In this document: piece after piece, positions 1 through 6,911 of the stretch | Position numbering within the stretch: the first letter of the stretch is position 1 | How the letters are laid out: the number at the start of each line of letters is the position of its first letter | DNA from: OMPR01 sp965183835 | GTDB lineage: Bacteria; Pseudomonadota; Alphaproteobacteria; Rhodobacterales; Rhodobacteraceae | Assembly (NCBI GenBank): GCA_965183835.1 | Contig: CBCYME010000010.1 | Span: 62,001 to 126,000, forward strand | DNA length: 64,000 nt | Direction: 5' to 3' | The notes under the pieces: model-generated | The model's input: only the letters and a program-made list of their open reading frames with translations | Databases searched by the model: none | Told to the model about the DNA's origin: nothing | Program-made: the position numbers and the translations under genes

Positions 1-144
1 GAGCGGCTGCAGCGCATCACCAGAGCGCAGGAAGAGATCATAAGATGATTTCTGAACCTCAATGAGGTTAGGCATATCCAGCACTTCGCGGATTTTGCCA
101 TAGTATTTCCGAAGACGTTTCTGGCCAAGGAACGATTGAGCCAT
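1..144 (-). CDS. rpoB: RNA polymerase beta subunit, N-terminal fragment
   Basis: The first 48 codons of the beta subunit of RNA polymerase are present, and the gene runs off the left edge of the window. The protein begins MAQSFLGQKRLRKYYGKI and continues through a VLDMPNLIEVQ stretch that is characteristic of alphaproteobacterial RpoB. It is the last gene visible in the ribosomal/transcription cluster, 246 bases downstream of rplL, which is the usual order. Expression probably comes from partial read-through of the rplJL transcript past the hairpins downstream of rplL. Identity is firm; nothing can be said about the rest of the gene. Confidence 0.95.
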   Translation of the reverse strand, partial: MAQSFLGQKRLRKYYGKIREVLDMPNLIEVQKSSYDLFLRSGDALQPL

Positions 145-326
145 GTCTGAGGTCACCTTTTTAGTTTCTCACCGGTCAAGGACGCCGCCGGGCTCCGGCG
201 CCTTGCCCATACGAGACAGCATGTTTGGATCAATTCATGGCCACCGTCCCGATTGGCGGCCTCCCGATCCTATCAAACTTGCCTTAGAAAACGCTTTTCC
301 GTGAAAGCCCTTGCTAAGACAGGTTC

Positions 327-383
327 GGCTGGACCCGGATTTCTCCGGGCCCAGCCAAATTCTTGCGGTGGGAAACTCCCACC
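327..383 (-). promoter_or_regulatory. Two hairpins in the rplL-rpoB spacer (putative attenuator or processing site)
   Basis: Just after the rplL stop codon the minus strand can form a short stem (367-372 with 378-383) and then a 13-base-pair stem with one mismatch (327-339 with 344-356, loop of 4). Neither is followed by a run of T on the minus strand, so a simple terminator is unlikely. In many bacteria the rplL-rpoB spacer holds a partial terminator or RNase III site that lowers rpoB relative to L7/L12. That role here is inferred from position only. Confidence 0.5.
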
Positions 384-390
384 AAGCGGC

Positions 391-759
391 TTAGGCCACT
401 TCTACTTCGGCGCCAGCTGCTTCCAGCTTGCCTTTTACTTCTTCGGCTTCGTCTTTCGACACGCCTTCTTTGATCTTGCCGCCAGCTTCGACCAGTTCTT
501 TGGCTTCTTTCAGACCAAGACCGGTGATCGCGCGAACTTCTTTGATCACGTTGATTTTCGAAGCGCCGGCGTTTTTCAGAACGACGTCGAATTCAGTCTG
601 CTCTTCTTCAGCAGCGCCACCTTCGGCAGCGGCCATCATTACAGCGCCGCCAGCAGCGGGCTCGATGCCATACTCGTCTTTGAGGATGGTTTTCAGTTCT
701 TGTGCTTCCAGCAGGGTCAGACCCACGATGCTTTCTGCGAGTGCTTTCAGATCAGCCAT
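391..759 (-). CDS. rplL: 50S ribosomal protein L7/L12
   Basis: This 122-residue protein is the stalk protein of the large ribosomal subunit, which recruits and activates translational GTPases. The N-terminal dimerisation domain (about residues 1-40) is followed by an Ala/Gly/Glu-rich hinge (about 41-53) and a C-terminal domain with the conserved GLGLKEAKELVE helix and terminal GAEVEVA. Length and architecture are standard. It lies 84 bases downstream of rplJ on the same strand, so the two are almost certainly cotranscribed and produced in the usual excess of L12 over L10. Nothing is unusual about it. Confidence 0.98.
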   Translation of the reverse strand: MADLKALAESIVGLTLLEAQELKTILKDEYGIEPAAGGAVMMAAAEGGAAEEEQTEFDVVLKNAGASKINVIKEVRAITGLGLKEAKELVEAGGKIKEGVSKDEAEEVKGKLEAAGAEVEVA

Positions 760-843
760 TGTATCAGCTCTTTCCGTTTACAGTGTTGTTTGTGTTCCAA
801 CGTCAGGGCATGCGCCCCACATCGGTCATTCAGTACCAACCGC

Positions 844-1362
844 TTACGCAGCTTCCGCCGTCTCTTCGATGGTCGAAAGGATGCTTGCGATGTTGCTTGC
901 AGGTGCGCCAATGGCCCCGGCGATGTTGCTTGCAGGTGCGCCGATGCAGCTTGCGATCTGAGCAATAAGCTCGTCCCGCGAAGGCATTTTCGACACAGCT
1001 GTAACACCAGCCCGGTCCAGAACGTTCTCACCCATTGCGCCGCCAAGGATTTGGAACTTATCGTTCCCCTTAGCGAAATCTTCGGCTACCTTAGCTGCTG
1101 CTACGGGGTCCTCAGAATAGGTTAGAACGGTCATCCCTGTCAGCAGGTCAGAAATGCTTTCACATGACTTACCCTCAAGGGCGATTTTGGCGAGCCTGTT
1201 TTTGGCAACACGTACGGATCCACCTGCTTCGCTTGCACGTGCACGCAGATCCTGCATCTCAGCAACTGTCAGACCGACATAGTGGGCAACCACTACGACG
1301 CCAGAGCTTTCGAAGATTTGGCCGAGTTCCTCGACCACTTTCTCTTTCTGGGCTCTATCCAC
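844..1362 (-). CDS. rplJ: 50S ribosomal protein L10
   Basis: L10 anchors the L7/L12 stalk dimers to 23S rRNA. I place the start at a GTG (1360-1362) because a GGAGAG ribosome binding site lies six bases before it and the product then begins MDRAQKEKVVEELG, as in relatives. An ATG ten codons upstream is open in frame but would translate across the leader hairpin and binding site. The resulting 172-residue protein is of normal length for the group. Its C-terminus carries two copies of IGAPASNIA in an 11-residue repeat, encoded by nearly identical 22-base blocks 33 bases apart (888-909 and 921-942), in the helix that binds L12 dimers. Confidence 0.93.
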   Translation of the reverse strand: MDRAQKEKVVEELGQIFESSGVVVVAHYVGLTVAEMQDLRARASEAGGSVRVAKNRLAKIALEGKSCESISDLLTGMTVLTYSEDPVAAAKVAEDFAKGNDKFQILGGAMGENVLDRAGVTAVSKMPSRDELIAQIASCIGAPASNIAGAIGAPASNIASILSTIEETAEAA

Positions 1363-1724
1363 AGTTCTCTCCAAGTTTGGGATGTCGAACATCCCGGCTC
1401 AATTTTGCCGGGCGCTAACCCGGCGTTCAGGTCCGTTATTACGGGGTGGAGCCAAAAATCGCCCGAAGGTAAAACCCTCGAATAATCTGGTCTTTCCCGT
1501 CTCTGGCAGGAATTATGATTTTGGCTTGATCCCAAACAGACCAAACAGCCCGCATATTCGCAAATTCCAATCTCACCCACCGTCTAGGACGAAACGCAAT
1601 ACAGCGCACGACGAATCGCACGCTGAGTTGCGCCTAGAGCATTAGGCGCTTTGTTCGGGAAATCCAAGCGGTTTTTGCGCGAATACACGCGCCGTGAAAT
1701 TTGAGCCCACCAACCCAACGCCCT
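1363..1724 (-). promoter_or_regulatory. rplJL upstream region with two leader hairpins
   Basis: This stretch has no gene. Close to the rplJ start the minus strand can form two stems: a perfect 7-base-pair hairpin with a three-base loop (1379-1395) and a GC-only 6-base-pair hairpin (1407-1424), followed by the GGAGAG binding site. In bacteria the L10-L12 complex binds its own leader mRNA to repress translation, and these hairpins are the natural candidates. That role is inferred. I see no strong terminator in 1431-1724, so transcription of the upstream pair at 1725-3085 might continue into rplJ, but the spacing equally allows a separate promoter. Confidence 0.5.
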
Positions 1725-2144
1725 TTACGACGATGCAGAGGCGCATTTCACCGTATGTTTAATCTGCGTACTGGAAATATCAGGGGTGCGCGGCAAATAC
1801 AAAACCTCACAATGGGCCTTTAGCTCGTCAAACTCACCTGCCCAGTCATCGCCCATCACAAACAACTCGGCCGCATGCGTTTTGATATCGCCCGGCTTCT
1901 GATCCCAAGTCGTCTCTGGAATGACCAGATCCACAAACTTGCACGCATTCAAAACCTCAACGCGGTCTTCGTACGGAATGGCCGTGACCTTCCCCTTGCC
2001 CGCGTTGAACTCATCCGTCGAACACCCAACAATCACATAAGACCCCAAGGCGGCGATGCGCTCCAACAACCGCACATGCCCCGCATGAAACAGATCGAAC
2101 GTCCCGTAGGTCAACACGACCCCATATGGTTTTTGCTGATACAT
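1725..2144 (-). CDS. Glycerol-3-phosphate cytidylyltransferase-like nucleotidyltransferase
   Basis: This 139-residue protein matches the small cytidylyltransferase family that makes CDP-glycerol or similar CDP-activated alcohols. The N-terminal nucleotide-binding motif reads YGTFDLFHAGH, with the catalytic HxGH, and the C-terminal RTPDISST corresponds to the RTxGxSTT signature. Size equals that of TagD-type enzymes. The ATG at 2142-2144 shares one base with the stop of the preceding LicD-like gene (TGATG), so the two are translationally coupled. Together they suggest activation and transfer of a phospho-alcohol to a surface glycan or lipid. Substrate is not fixed by sequence; glycerol-phosphate is the family default. 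Its position between rplA and rplJ is unusual. Confidence 0.8.
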   Translation of the reverse strand: MYQQKPYGVVLTYGTFDLFHAGHVRLLERIAALGSYVIVGCSTDEFNAGKGKVTAIPYEDRVEVLNACKFVDLVIPETTWDQKPGDIKTHAAELFVMGDDWAGEFDELKAHCEVLYLPRTPDISSTQIKHTVKCASASS

Positions 2145-3085
2145 CAATTGGCACCCTCACGCATCTTGCGGAACTCTCTCACCAGAACACGGAAATACTT
2201 AAATTTCGCTTCTCCAAAATCAAACCGATAGTGCGGATCAGGTGTCTGCCAATTGGGCCCATAGTTCAGCGCCAGCATTTTTTCAGGTTCCGCCGGCATG
2301 GGCGCGCCTGAAATCGGGCAGGACTTGAGCGGAAACACTTCATCCTCGTGCAGCTCACCCTTGGTATGGGGATACACAAAAACCCGCTCTTTGCGGATCC
2401 AGCCGGGGAACAGATCCACCGAGAACCCACCAGCGGTTTTTAACTTGTGAATGCCACCCATACGACCCGCCTTGGGCAGCAAAATGCCATCGTCCTGCAA
2501 CTTGTCCCGCAGATCGCGCCACTCATGCGCCACACGAACTTGGTTTTTTGCCTGCAACATACAGGCAATATCAATATCGTCGTCGTGGTCGATCAACCGC
2601 CCATCGCGCACCATGCCCAGCAAGGTGCCCGAATTGATGAAAACCTTATGCCCGGCCTCTTCGAAGTATTCGATGATACCTTTCAGGTCCTTCCAGATGG
2701 CATCATGATCGGCCTCAGCGAAACGCTGGGTGCCAAAACCATGCACGGCCATCGTTTCCCCATCCAGATTCTGATCCACAAGCGCAATCAGGCGATCACT
2801 GCGGCCAACATCACCAGCGGCCTCGCACAATGTCTTGAACTTATGCAGGGACTTCGTCGCCTTGCCCGGCCGAATGCGCCCCGCCACACAGGCCGCAACA
2901 ACACCTTCGTGCCACTCGGCAACAGCCTCCATGCGATTGTCGAACAAAACATTATAATGCACCCAAGGATCAAACCCCTCGGGCGTCTCTTCCAGCGCGG
3001 CGACACACACGTCGCGGGTATCAATCACCTGCTGCAGCTCGGCCGTCACATTAGACCCAGCCCCATCGACCAATTCGTTTGACAT
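2144..3085 (-). CDS. LicD/FKRP-family phosphotransferase-like protein
   Basis: This 313-residue protein carries the LicD-family signature in its middle (about residues 150-180): NSGTLLGMVRDGRLIDHDD followed by DIDIACML, in which the paired acidic residues bind metal in the nucleotidyltransferase fold. LicD proteins move phosphocholine or a similar CDP-activated group onto glycans. The first 110 residues are helical and not recognised, and may select the acceptor. There is no signal peptide or membrane segment, so it should act in the cytosol on precursors. The downstream cytidylyltransferase overlaps its stop codon and could supply the CDP-activated donor. Acceptor and donor remain unknown. 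Confidence 0.75.
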   Translation of the reverse strand: MSNELVDGAGSNVTAELQQVIDTRDVCVAALEETPEGFDPWVHYNVLFDNRMEAVAEWHEGVVAACVAGRIRPGKATKSLHKFKTLCEAAGDVGRSDRLIALVDQNLDGETMAVHGFGTQRFAEADHDAIWKDLKGIIEYFEEAGHKVFINSGTLLGMVRDGRLIDHDDDIDIACMLQAKNQVRVAHEWRDLRDKLQDDGILLPKAGRMGGIHKLKTAGGFSVDLFPGWIRKERVFVYPHTKGELHEDEVFPLKSCPISGAPMPAEPEKMLALNYGPNWQTPDPHYRFDFGEAKFKYFRVLVREFRKMREGAN

Positions 3086-3311
3086 GCCTTATACCTGTTT
3101 CGTCGCCCAACAGGGGCGCAAGGGTTGCTCAATCTCTATTCGCCGCTCTCAATGTCCGCCCTTAGGGCGCATAATCCTGCCAACTTAAATGGAACACAGG
3201 GCTGCAATTTTTTTCAATTCTATAACACAGCCCGGATTACATACCTAGAGAGGACTTACCGCCCCCTTAAATTTCCATTTCCTGCGGTATTTTCGACGGC
3301 CGACCCCAAAA

Positions 3312-3345
3312 CGAAAAGAGCGCCCCCAAGGGGACGCTCTTTCCA
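3312..3345 (-). terminator. Rho-independent terminator after rplA
   Basis: An 8-base-pair stem (3315-3322 with 3335-3342) extended by C/G pairs over a short loop is followed on the minus strand by TTTTCGTTTT. It lies 20 bases past the rplA stop. It separates the rplKA transcript from the LicD/cytidylyltransferase pair, which must have its own promoter or depend on read-through. In 3086-3311 I see only an AT-rich upstream region with no gene. Confidence 0.85.
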
Positions 3346-3365
3346 ATCAGTAACAGGTGAATAAA

Positions 3366-4067
3366 TTATTCAGCAGCTGTTGCGTTGTCGACCGAAACGG
3401 TCAAGCCAGGACCCATGGTCGAGGACAGCGCGATTTTCTTCATGTACGCACCTTTGGCGCCCGAAGGACGTGCCTTCTGAACAGCACTTACAAAAGCACG
3501 GATGTTTTCAACCAGCTTGGCTTCGTCGAATGACGCTTTGCCGATGCCAGCGTGAACAACGCCACCTTTTTCAGCTTTGAACTGAACTTCGCCGCCTTTT
3601 GCTGCTTCTACGGCCGCTTTCACGTCCATAGTTACAGTGCCAACCTTAGGGTTTGGCATCAGGTTGCGGGGGCCCAGAACTTTACCCAGACGACCAACGA
3701 TCGGCATCATGTCAGGCGTGGCAATGCAACGATCGAAATCGATGGTGCCGCCCTGAATGGATTCCATCAGGTCTTCTGCGCCAACGATGTCTGCACCCGC
3801 GGCCTGAGCTTCTTCAGCTTTGGGGCCACGTGCGAAAACAGCAACACGCATGGATTTACCGGTGCCGTTTGGCAGGCCGATTACGCCACGAACCATCTGG
3901 TCTGCGTGACGTGTATCAACACCCAGCGACATTGCGATTTCGATGGTCTCGTCGAATTTTGCAACTGCATTTGCTTTCAGCAATGTAACAGCTTCTTCAA
4001 CGGTCAGGTTCTCTTTGCCAGCGAATGCTGCGCGAGCGGCGGTTGTGCGTTTACCCAATTTAGCCAT
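3366..4067 (-). CDS. rplA: 50S ribosomal protein L1
   Basis: L1 forms the mobile L1 stalk of the large subunit that helps release deacylated tRNA, and in many bacteria it represses its own operon. The 233-residue protein starts MAKLGKRTTAARAAF and contains the conserved LGPRNLMPNPKVGTVT block and the GKASFD segment; length is normal. It follows rplK by one base, so the two form a translationally coupled operon. A terminator directly follows, closing the rplKA unit. No anomaly seen. Confidence 0.98.
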   Translation of the reverse strand: MAKLGKRTTAARAAFAGKENLTVEEAVTLLKANAVAKFDETIEIAMSLGVDTRHADQMVRGVIGLPNGTGKSMRVAVFARGPKAEEAQAAGADIVGAEDLMESIQGGTIDFDRCIATPDMMPIVGRLGKVLGPRNLMPNPKVGTVTMDVKAAVEAAKGGEVQFKAEKGGVVHAGIGKASFDEAKLVENIRAFVSAVQKARPSGAKGAYMKKIALSSTMGPGLTVSVDNATAAE

Positions 4068-4068
4068 C

Positions 4069-4494
4069 TTACTTCACCTCGATGCCCATAGAGCGGGCAG
4101 AGCCCAGGATAATCTGCATCGCGGCTTCGATATCGTTCGCATTCAGATCTTTCATCTTGGCTTCGGCGATTTCTTTCACCTGAGCCGCGGTCACGGTACC
4201 AACAGTTTCACGCGAAGGTGTTTTCGCGCCAGACTTAACCTTGGCAGCCTTCTTCAGGTAGTAAGACGCAGGCGGCGTCTTGATGTCCATGGTAAAGGAC
4301 TTGTCCTGATAATAGGTGATCACGGTCGGGCAAGGTGCGCCGGGCTCCATGTCAGCTGTCTTAGCGTTGAACGCTTTACAGAATTCCATGATGTTAATGC
4401 CGCGCTGACCCAATGCGGGGCCGACTGGCGGGGATGGGTTTGCCTGACCTGCAGGAACCTGCAGCTTCATCGAACCAACAAGCTTCTTAGCCAT
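4069..4494 (-). CDS. rplK: 50S ribosomal protein L11
   Basis: L11 binds the GTPase-associated centre of 23S rRNA and supports factor-dependent GTP hydrolysis and the stringent response. The 141-residue protein begins MAKKLVGSMKLQVPAGQANP and carries the conserved PPVGPALGQRGINIMEFCKAF segment in two halves of its N-terminal domain, with an intact C-terminal RNA-binding domain. It is the first gene of the rplKA pair. In most bacteria nusG lies immediately upstream; here a small membrane protein gene and a terminator separate them. Confidence 0.98.
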   Translation of the reverse strand: MAKKLVGSMKLQVPAGQANPSPPVGPALGQRGINIMEFCKAFNAKTADMEPGAPCPTVITYYQDKSFTMDIKTPPASYYLKKAAKVKSGAKTPSRETVGTVTAAQVKEIAEAKMKDLNANDIEAAMQIILGSARSMGIEVK

Positions 4495-4735
4495 TTGGTT
4501 TTCCTTTCAACAAGAATAGGACGCGTCCTATCCACATTTGGTTGCGTGGTCCGATCAGAGATCGCGATCTCCGAATCTCCCACAAGAGAATCTCGCCCAA
4601 AGACGATAAAGGCGGCCAATACAGAGGAACCGGGCAATTGGCAAGTGGCCTGACACCAAGCGACGCAGGAACATCAGTGAACTGAACGCCAGCTTAAAAC
4701 CAGCACTCACAAATCAAAGCGTACCGCCGCTCCCG

Positions 4736-5143
4736 TTAAATCAGGTCCATCCAAAGTAACACCCAAGATCCCACTGTGAGGGCAACGGCCTCCAAGAGAG
4801 TTTTGCGCTTTGACATTCCGACGTTACATCCGCTTTCTACCAGCCCGGCCCAAATGACCCGCCCCGCTTGAAACGTGGATAGAGCACCAACACAAAGCCC
4901 CGACGAAGCCAGCAAAACGAAAGTAAAAGCTGTCCAATCTTGATACACAATCAGAAAAAGTACCCCAACCGCCATGAGGGCAATCCCAATCCAGCGCGCG
5001 ATCTTTGACTGTGCCACCGCAGCCTTCAATACGACTGTTCGCGCCGCGCTATCAGACATGTGCTTTTGAAGTTGCCCAAAAGACAACAATCCCCAAAGCA
5101 AGGTTAGAGAAAAACCGAAACTCGATACCTGAATAGCGATCAT
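4736..5143 (-). CDS. Small hypothetical membrane protein
   Basis: This 135-residue protein is not recognised. Hydrophobicity suggests four membrane helices (about residues 6-24, 50-66, 70-90 and 113-131) with a short basic loop containing SKRKTLLE before the last. The first half has an amphipathic stretch with HMSDSAARTVVLKAAVA between helices 1 and 2. It lies between nusG and rplK on the same strand, 40 bases downstream of the nusG terminator, and about 240 bases before rplK, where I see no other gene. The reading frame has normal composition for the region and a plausible ATG start. Function unknown; it is probably an accessory insertion into the ribosomal cluster. Confidence 0.6.
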   Translation of the reverse strand: MIAIQVSSFGFSLTLLWGLLSFGQLQKHMSDSAARTVVLKAAVAQSKIARWIGIALMAVGVLFLIVYQDWTAFTFVLLASSGLCVGALSTFQAGRVIWAGLVESGCNVGMSKRKTLLEAVALTVGSWVLLWMDLI

Positions 5144-5183
5144 TCGGACCTCAAATTTGTCACTCTTAATTGGTAACCGCGCA

Positions 5184-5220
5184 CAAAAAAACGCCGCAGC
5201 GCATCAAGCACTGCGGCGTC
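5184..5220 (-). terminator. Rho-independent terminator after nusG
   Basis: A 13-base-pair stem with one mismatch (5191-5203 with 5207-5219) and a very small loop is followed on the minus strand by seven T residues. It lies 24 bases beyond the nusG stop and ends the secE-nusG transcript before the small membrane protein gene. Confidence 0.9.
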
Positions 5221-5242
5221 ATAATTTTCCAGCCAAAGTTTA

Positions 5243-5776
5243 TTAAACTTGCTTGGTCACCTGAGTGAAGTCCAGCTCGACCGGGGTTTCCCGACCAAAG
5301 ATGGATACAGTCACCTTCAGCTTCTGGCTCTCGTCGTCGACACCTTCGACCATACCGTCGAAATCTTCGAACGGACCGTCGTTGACTTTGACCTTTTCGC
5401 CGATCTCGAACGAGATCAACGTGCGTGGCGCTTCTTCACCTTCCTGAACACGGTTCAGGATCTGGTTCACTTCGGCATCGCGCATTGGCATCGGGCGACC
5501 CTGTGGGCCCAAGAAACCGGTGACGCGGTTGATCGAGTTGACCAGGTGATACCCTTGGTCGCTCATTTCCATGTGGACCAGAACATAACCGGGCATAAAA
5601 CGACGCTCGGTCGATACTTTCTTACCGCGACGAATTTCGATCACCTCTTCGGTGGGGACCAGCACTTCGCCAAATTCTTCTTCAAGACCGTGCTCCGCGA
5701 CCGAGGTCCGGATCTGTTCCGCGATCTTCTTTTCGAAGTTCGAGAGTACGCTCACCGAGTACCACCGTTTCGCCAT
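5243..5776 (-). CDS. nusG: Transcription termination/antitermination factor NusG
   Basis: NusG binds RNA polymerase, suppresses pausing and links it to Rho or to ribosomal S10. The 177-residue protein has the NGN domain (starting KRWYSVSVLSNFEKKIAEQI, with RFMPGYVLVHMEM in the middle) and a C-terminal KOW domain containing VKVNDGPFEDFDGMVEGV. Length is normal. It lies about 200 bases downstream of secE; this spacer (5777-5975) holds no gene I can support. A strong terminator follows it, separating it from rplKA. Confidence 0.97.
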   Translation of the reverse strand: MAKRWYSVSVLSNFEKKIAEQIRTSVAEHGLEEEFGEVLVPTEEVIEIRRGKKVSTERRFMPGYVLVHMEMSDQGYHLVNSINRVTGFLGPQGRPMPMRDAEVNQILNRVQEGEEAPRTLISFEIGEKVKVNDGPFEDFDGMVEGVDDESQKLKVTVSIFGRETPVELDFTQVTKQV

Positions 5777-5975
5777 GCCGCTGTCGTCCTTGTTCTGCGT
5801 GGATCACCATAGATTGGCAGATCCCGAATTCACTAAATCTGTGGCAAATAAATTGCCCGCCCCCGGCCCAAATCAGCACACAGCTCGAATCGCTGCACAC
5901 CATACCAGAGGTATCGCGTCACCTACTCTGCCAAGACCCTTTGCGCAAGAGGGCGCGGTGTCCTGACCGTCTAAC

Positions 5976-6173
5976 TTAGCCGAATGAAGTCAGGATCATC
6001 TGCAGACCACCACGGATCAGCAGGTCGACCATGGCAAAGAAAACAGCTGTCAAAGCGGCCATGATAAACACCATAACCGTCGTCAGCAGGACTTCGCGAC
6101 GTGTCGGCCAGACAACCTTGGAGATCTCAGCACGGACCTGCTGGACGAATTGAACTGGATTGGTGGTGGCCAT
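5976..6173 (-). CDS. secE: Preprotein translocase subunit SecE
   Basis: SecE is the clamp subunit of the SecYEG protein-conducting channel in the inner membrane. The 65-residue single-helix form typical of alphaproteobacteria is seen: the conserved amphipathic VRAEISKVVWPTRREVL precedes one membrane helix (about residues 32-58). It stands first in the secE-nusG pair. The usual tRNA-Trp upstream of secE is absent from 6174-6304. Confidence 0.95.
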   Translation of the reverse strand: MATTNPVQFVQQVRAEISKVVWPTRREVLLTTVMVFIMAALTAVFFAMVDLLIRGGLQMILTSFG

Positions 6174-6304
6174 GAGGCTGCATTTCCTTCTTTACCGACT
6201 GAACGGCACATAACGGGACTACGTGGCGAATTCAAGGCCGCTTTGTAGCCCACCAAATTTCTAACATCAAACGATGGTGCGCACGCCACCGTTTTGAACA
6301 GGTC

Positions 6305-6709
6305 TCAATCCGCAGGCATCAGATAGTCGTCATCGCTGACCTTTTCCAACCAATCCGCGACCTGCCCGTCTTTTGCTTCTTGGATGGCCAGATGCACCAT
6401 GCCTGTTTCGGGCGTGGCCCCGTGCCAATGCTCTTCGCCCGGTGGGATCCAAACCGTGTCGCCCGCCCGGATATACCAAGGGGCCTCATCGCGCAGTCCC
6501 ACCAGACCAACGCCCGACAACACATGCAACGTCTGGCCCAACGGATGCGTATGCCATGCGGTCCGCGCGCCTGGTTCAAATTCAACACGCAGCGCGCGCA
6601 CTCTTGCGGGCTCTGGCGCTTCGATCACCGGGTCTTGCAAGACGGTCCCGGTAAACCACTCTTCACTAGCGCGTCGGGTTGGCCGTGACCCTGCTTTGTA
6701 GATGTCCAT
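6305..6709 (-). CDS. Single-domain cupin protein
   Basis: This 134-residue protein is a one-domain cupin of the type often labelled (R)-mandelonitrile lyase-like. The first metal motif reads WHTHPLGQTLHVLSG, with two His and a distal His, and the second reads PPGEEHWHGA, so a metal-binding beta barrel is expected. The N-terminus, with EEWFTGTVLQDP, and the C-terminus, with a W-LEKVSDDDY segment, are typical of this subfamily. Biological substrate is not predictable. It sits between secE and ccoS on the same strand with about 40 bases to ccoS, but nothing ties it to either cluster. Confidence 0.8.
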   Translation of the reverse strand: MDIYKAGSRPTRRASEEWFTGTVLQDPVIEAPEPARVRALRVEFEPGARTAWHTHPLGQTLHVLSGVGLVGLRDEAPWYIRAGDTVWIPPGEEHWHGATPETGMVHLAIQEAKDGQVADWLEKVSDDDYLMPAD

Positions 6710-6748
6710 ACTTCGTCAGTCCCTCTTCTGTCCCATGCTGGGTGCGGT

Positions 6749-6907
6749 TCAGGGTTTGGGATGATCATCCCACTCATCGCTCAGAATGCGCCGCGCGTCC
6801 CCTTCTGGGTCGTCATACTGATTCGACCGCACGGTATAGATAAACGCGGCCAACCCGGCACTGCCGAGTATCAAGGAAATCGGGATCAAATACGTCAGGA
6901 CACTCAT
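6749..6907 (-). CDS. ccoS: cbb3 oxidase maturation protein CcoS
   Basis: This 52-residue protein has one N-terminal membrane helix (about residues 4-24) followed by the short cytoplasmic NQYDDPEGDARRIL segment that defines CcoS. CcoS is needed to insert haem b and copper into the catalytic subunit CcoN. It begins five bases after the ccoI stop and completes the ccoGHIS gene set in the usual order, which makes the call secure despite its small size. The C-terminus is short and acidic (SDEWDDHPKP). Confidence 0.92.
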   Translation of the reverse strand: MSVLTYLIPISLILGSAGLAAFIYTVRSNQYDDPEGDARRILSDEWDDHPKP

Positions 6908-6911
6908 CTGG

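Noticed and set aside
253..1125. Long plus-strand open frame over rplL and rplJ
   Set aside because: It is antisense to two clear ribosomal protein genes and its composition (many Phe, Cys and Arg) is that of a reverse reading of them.
6174..6304. Expected tRNA-Trp upstream of secE
   Set aside because: I looked for a cloverleaf with a CCA anticodon on either strand and found none.
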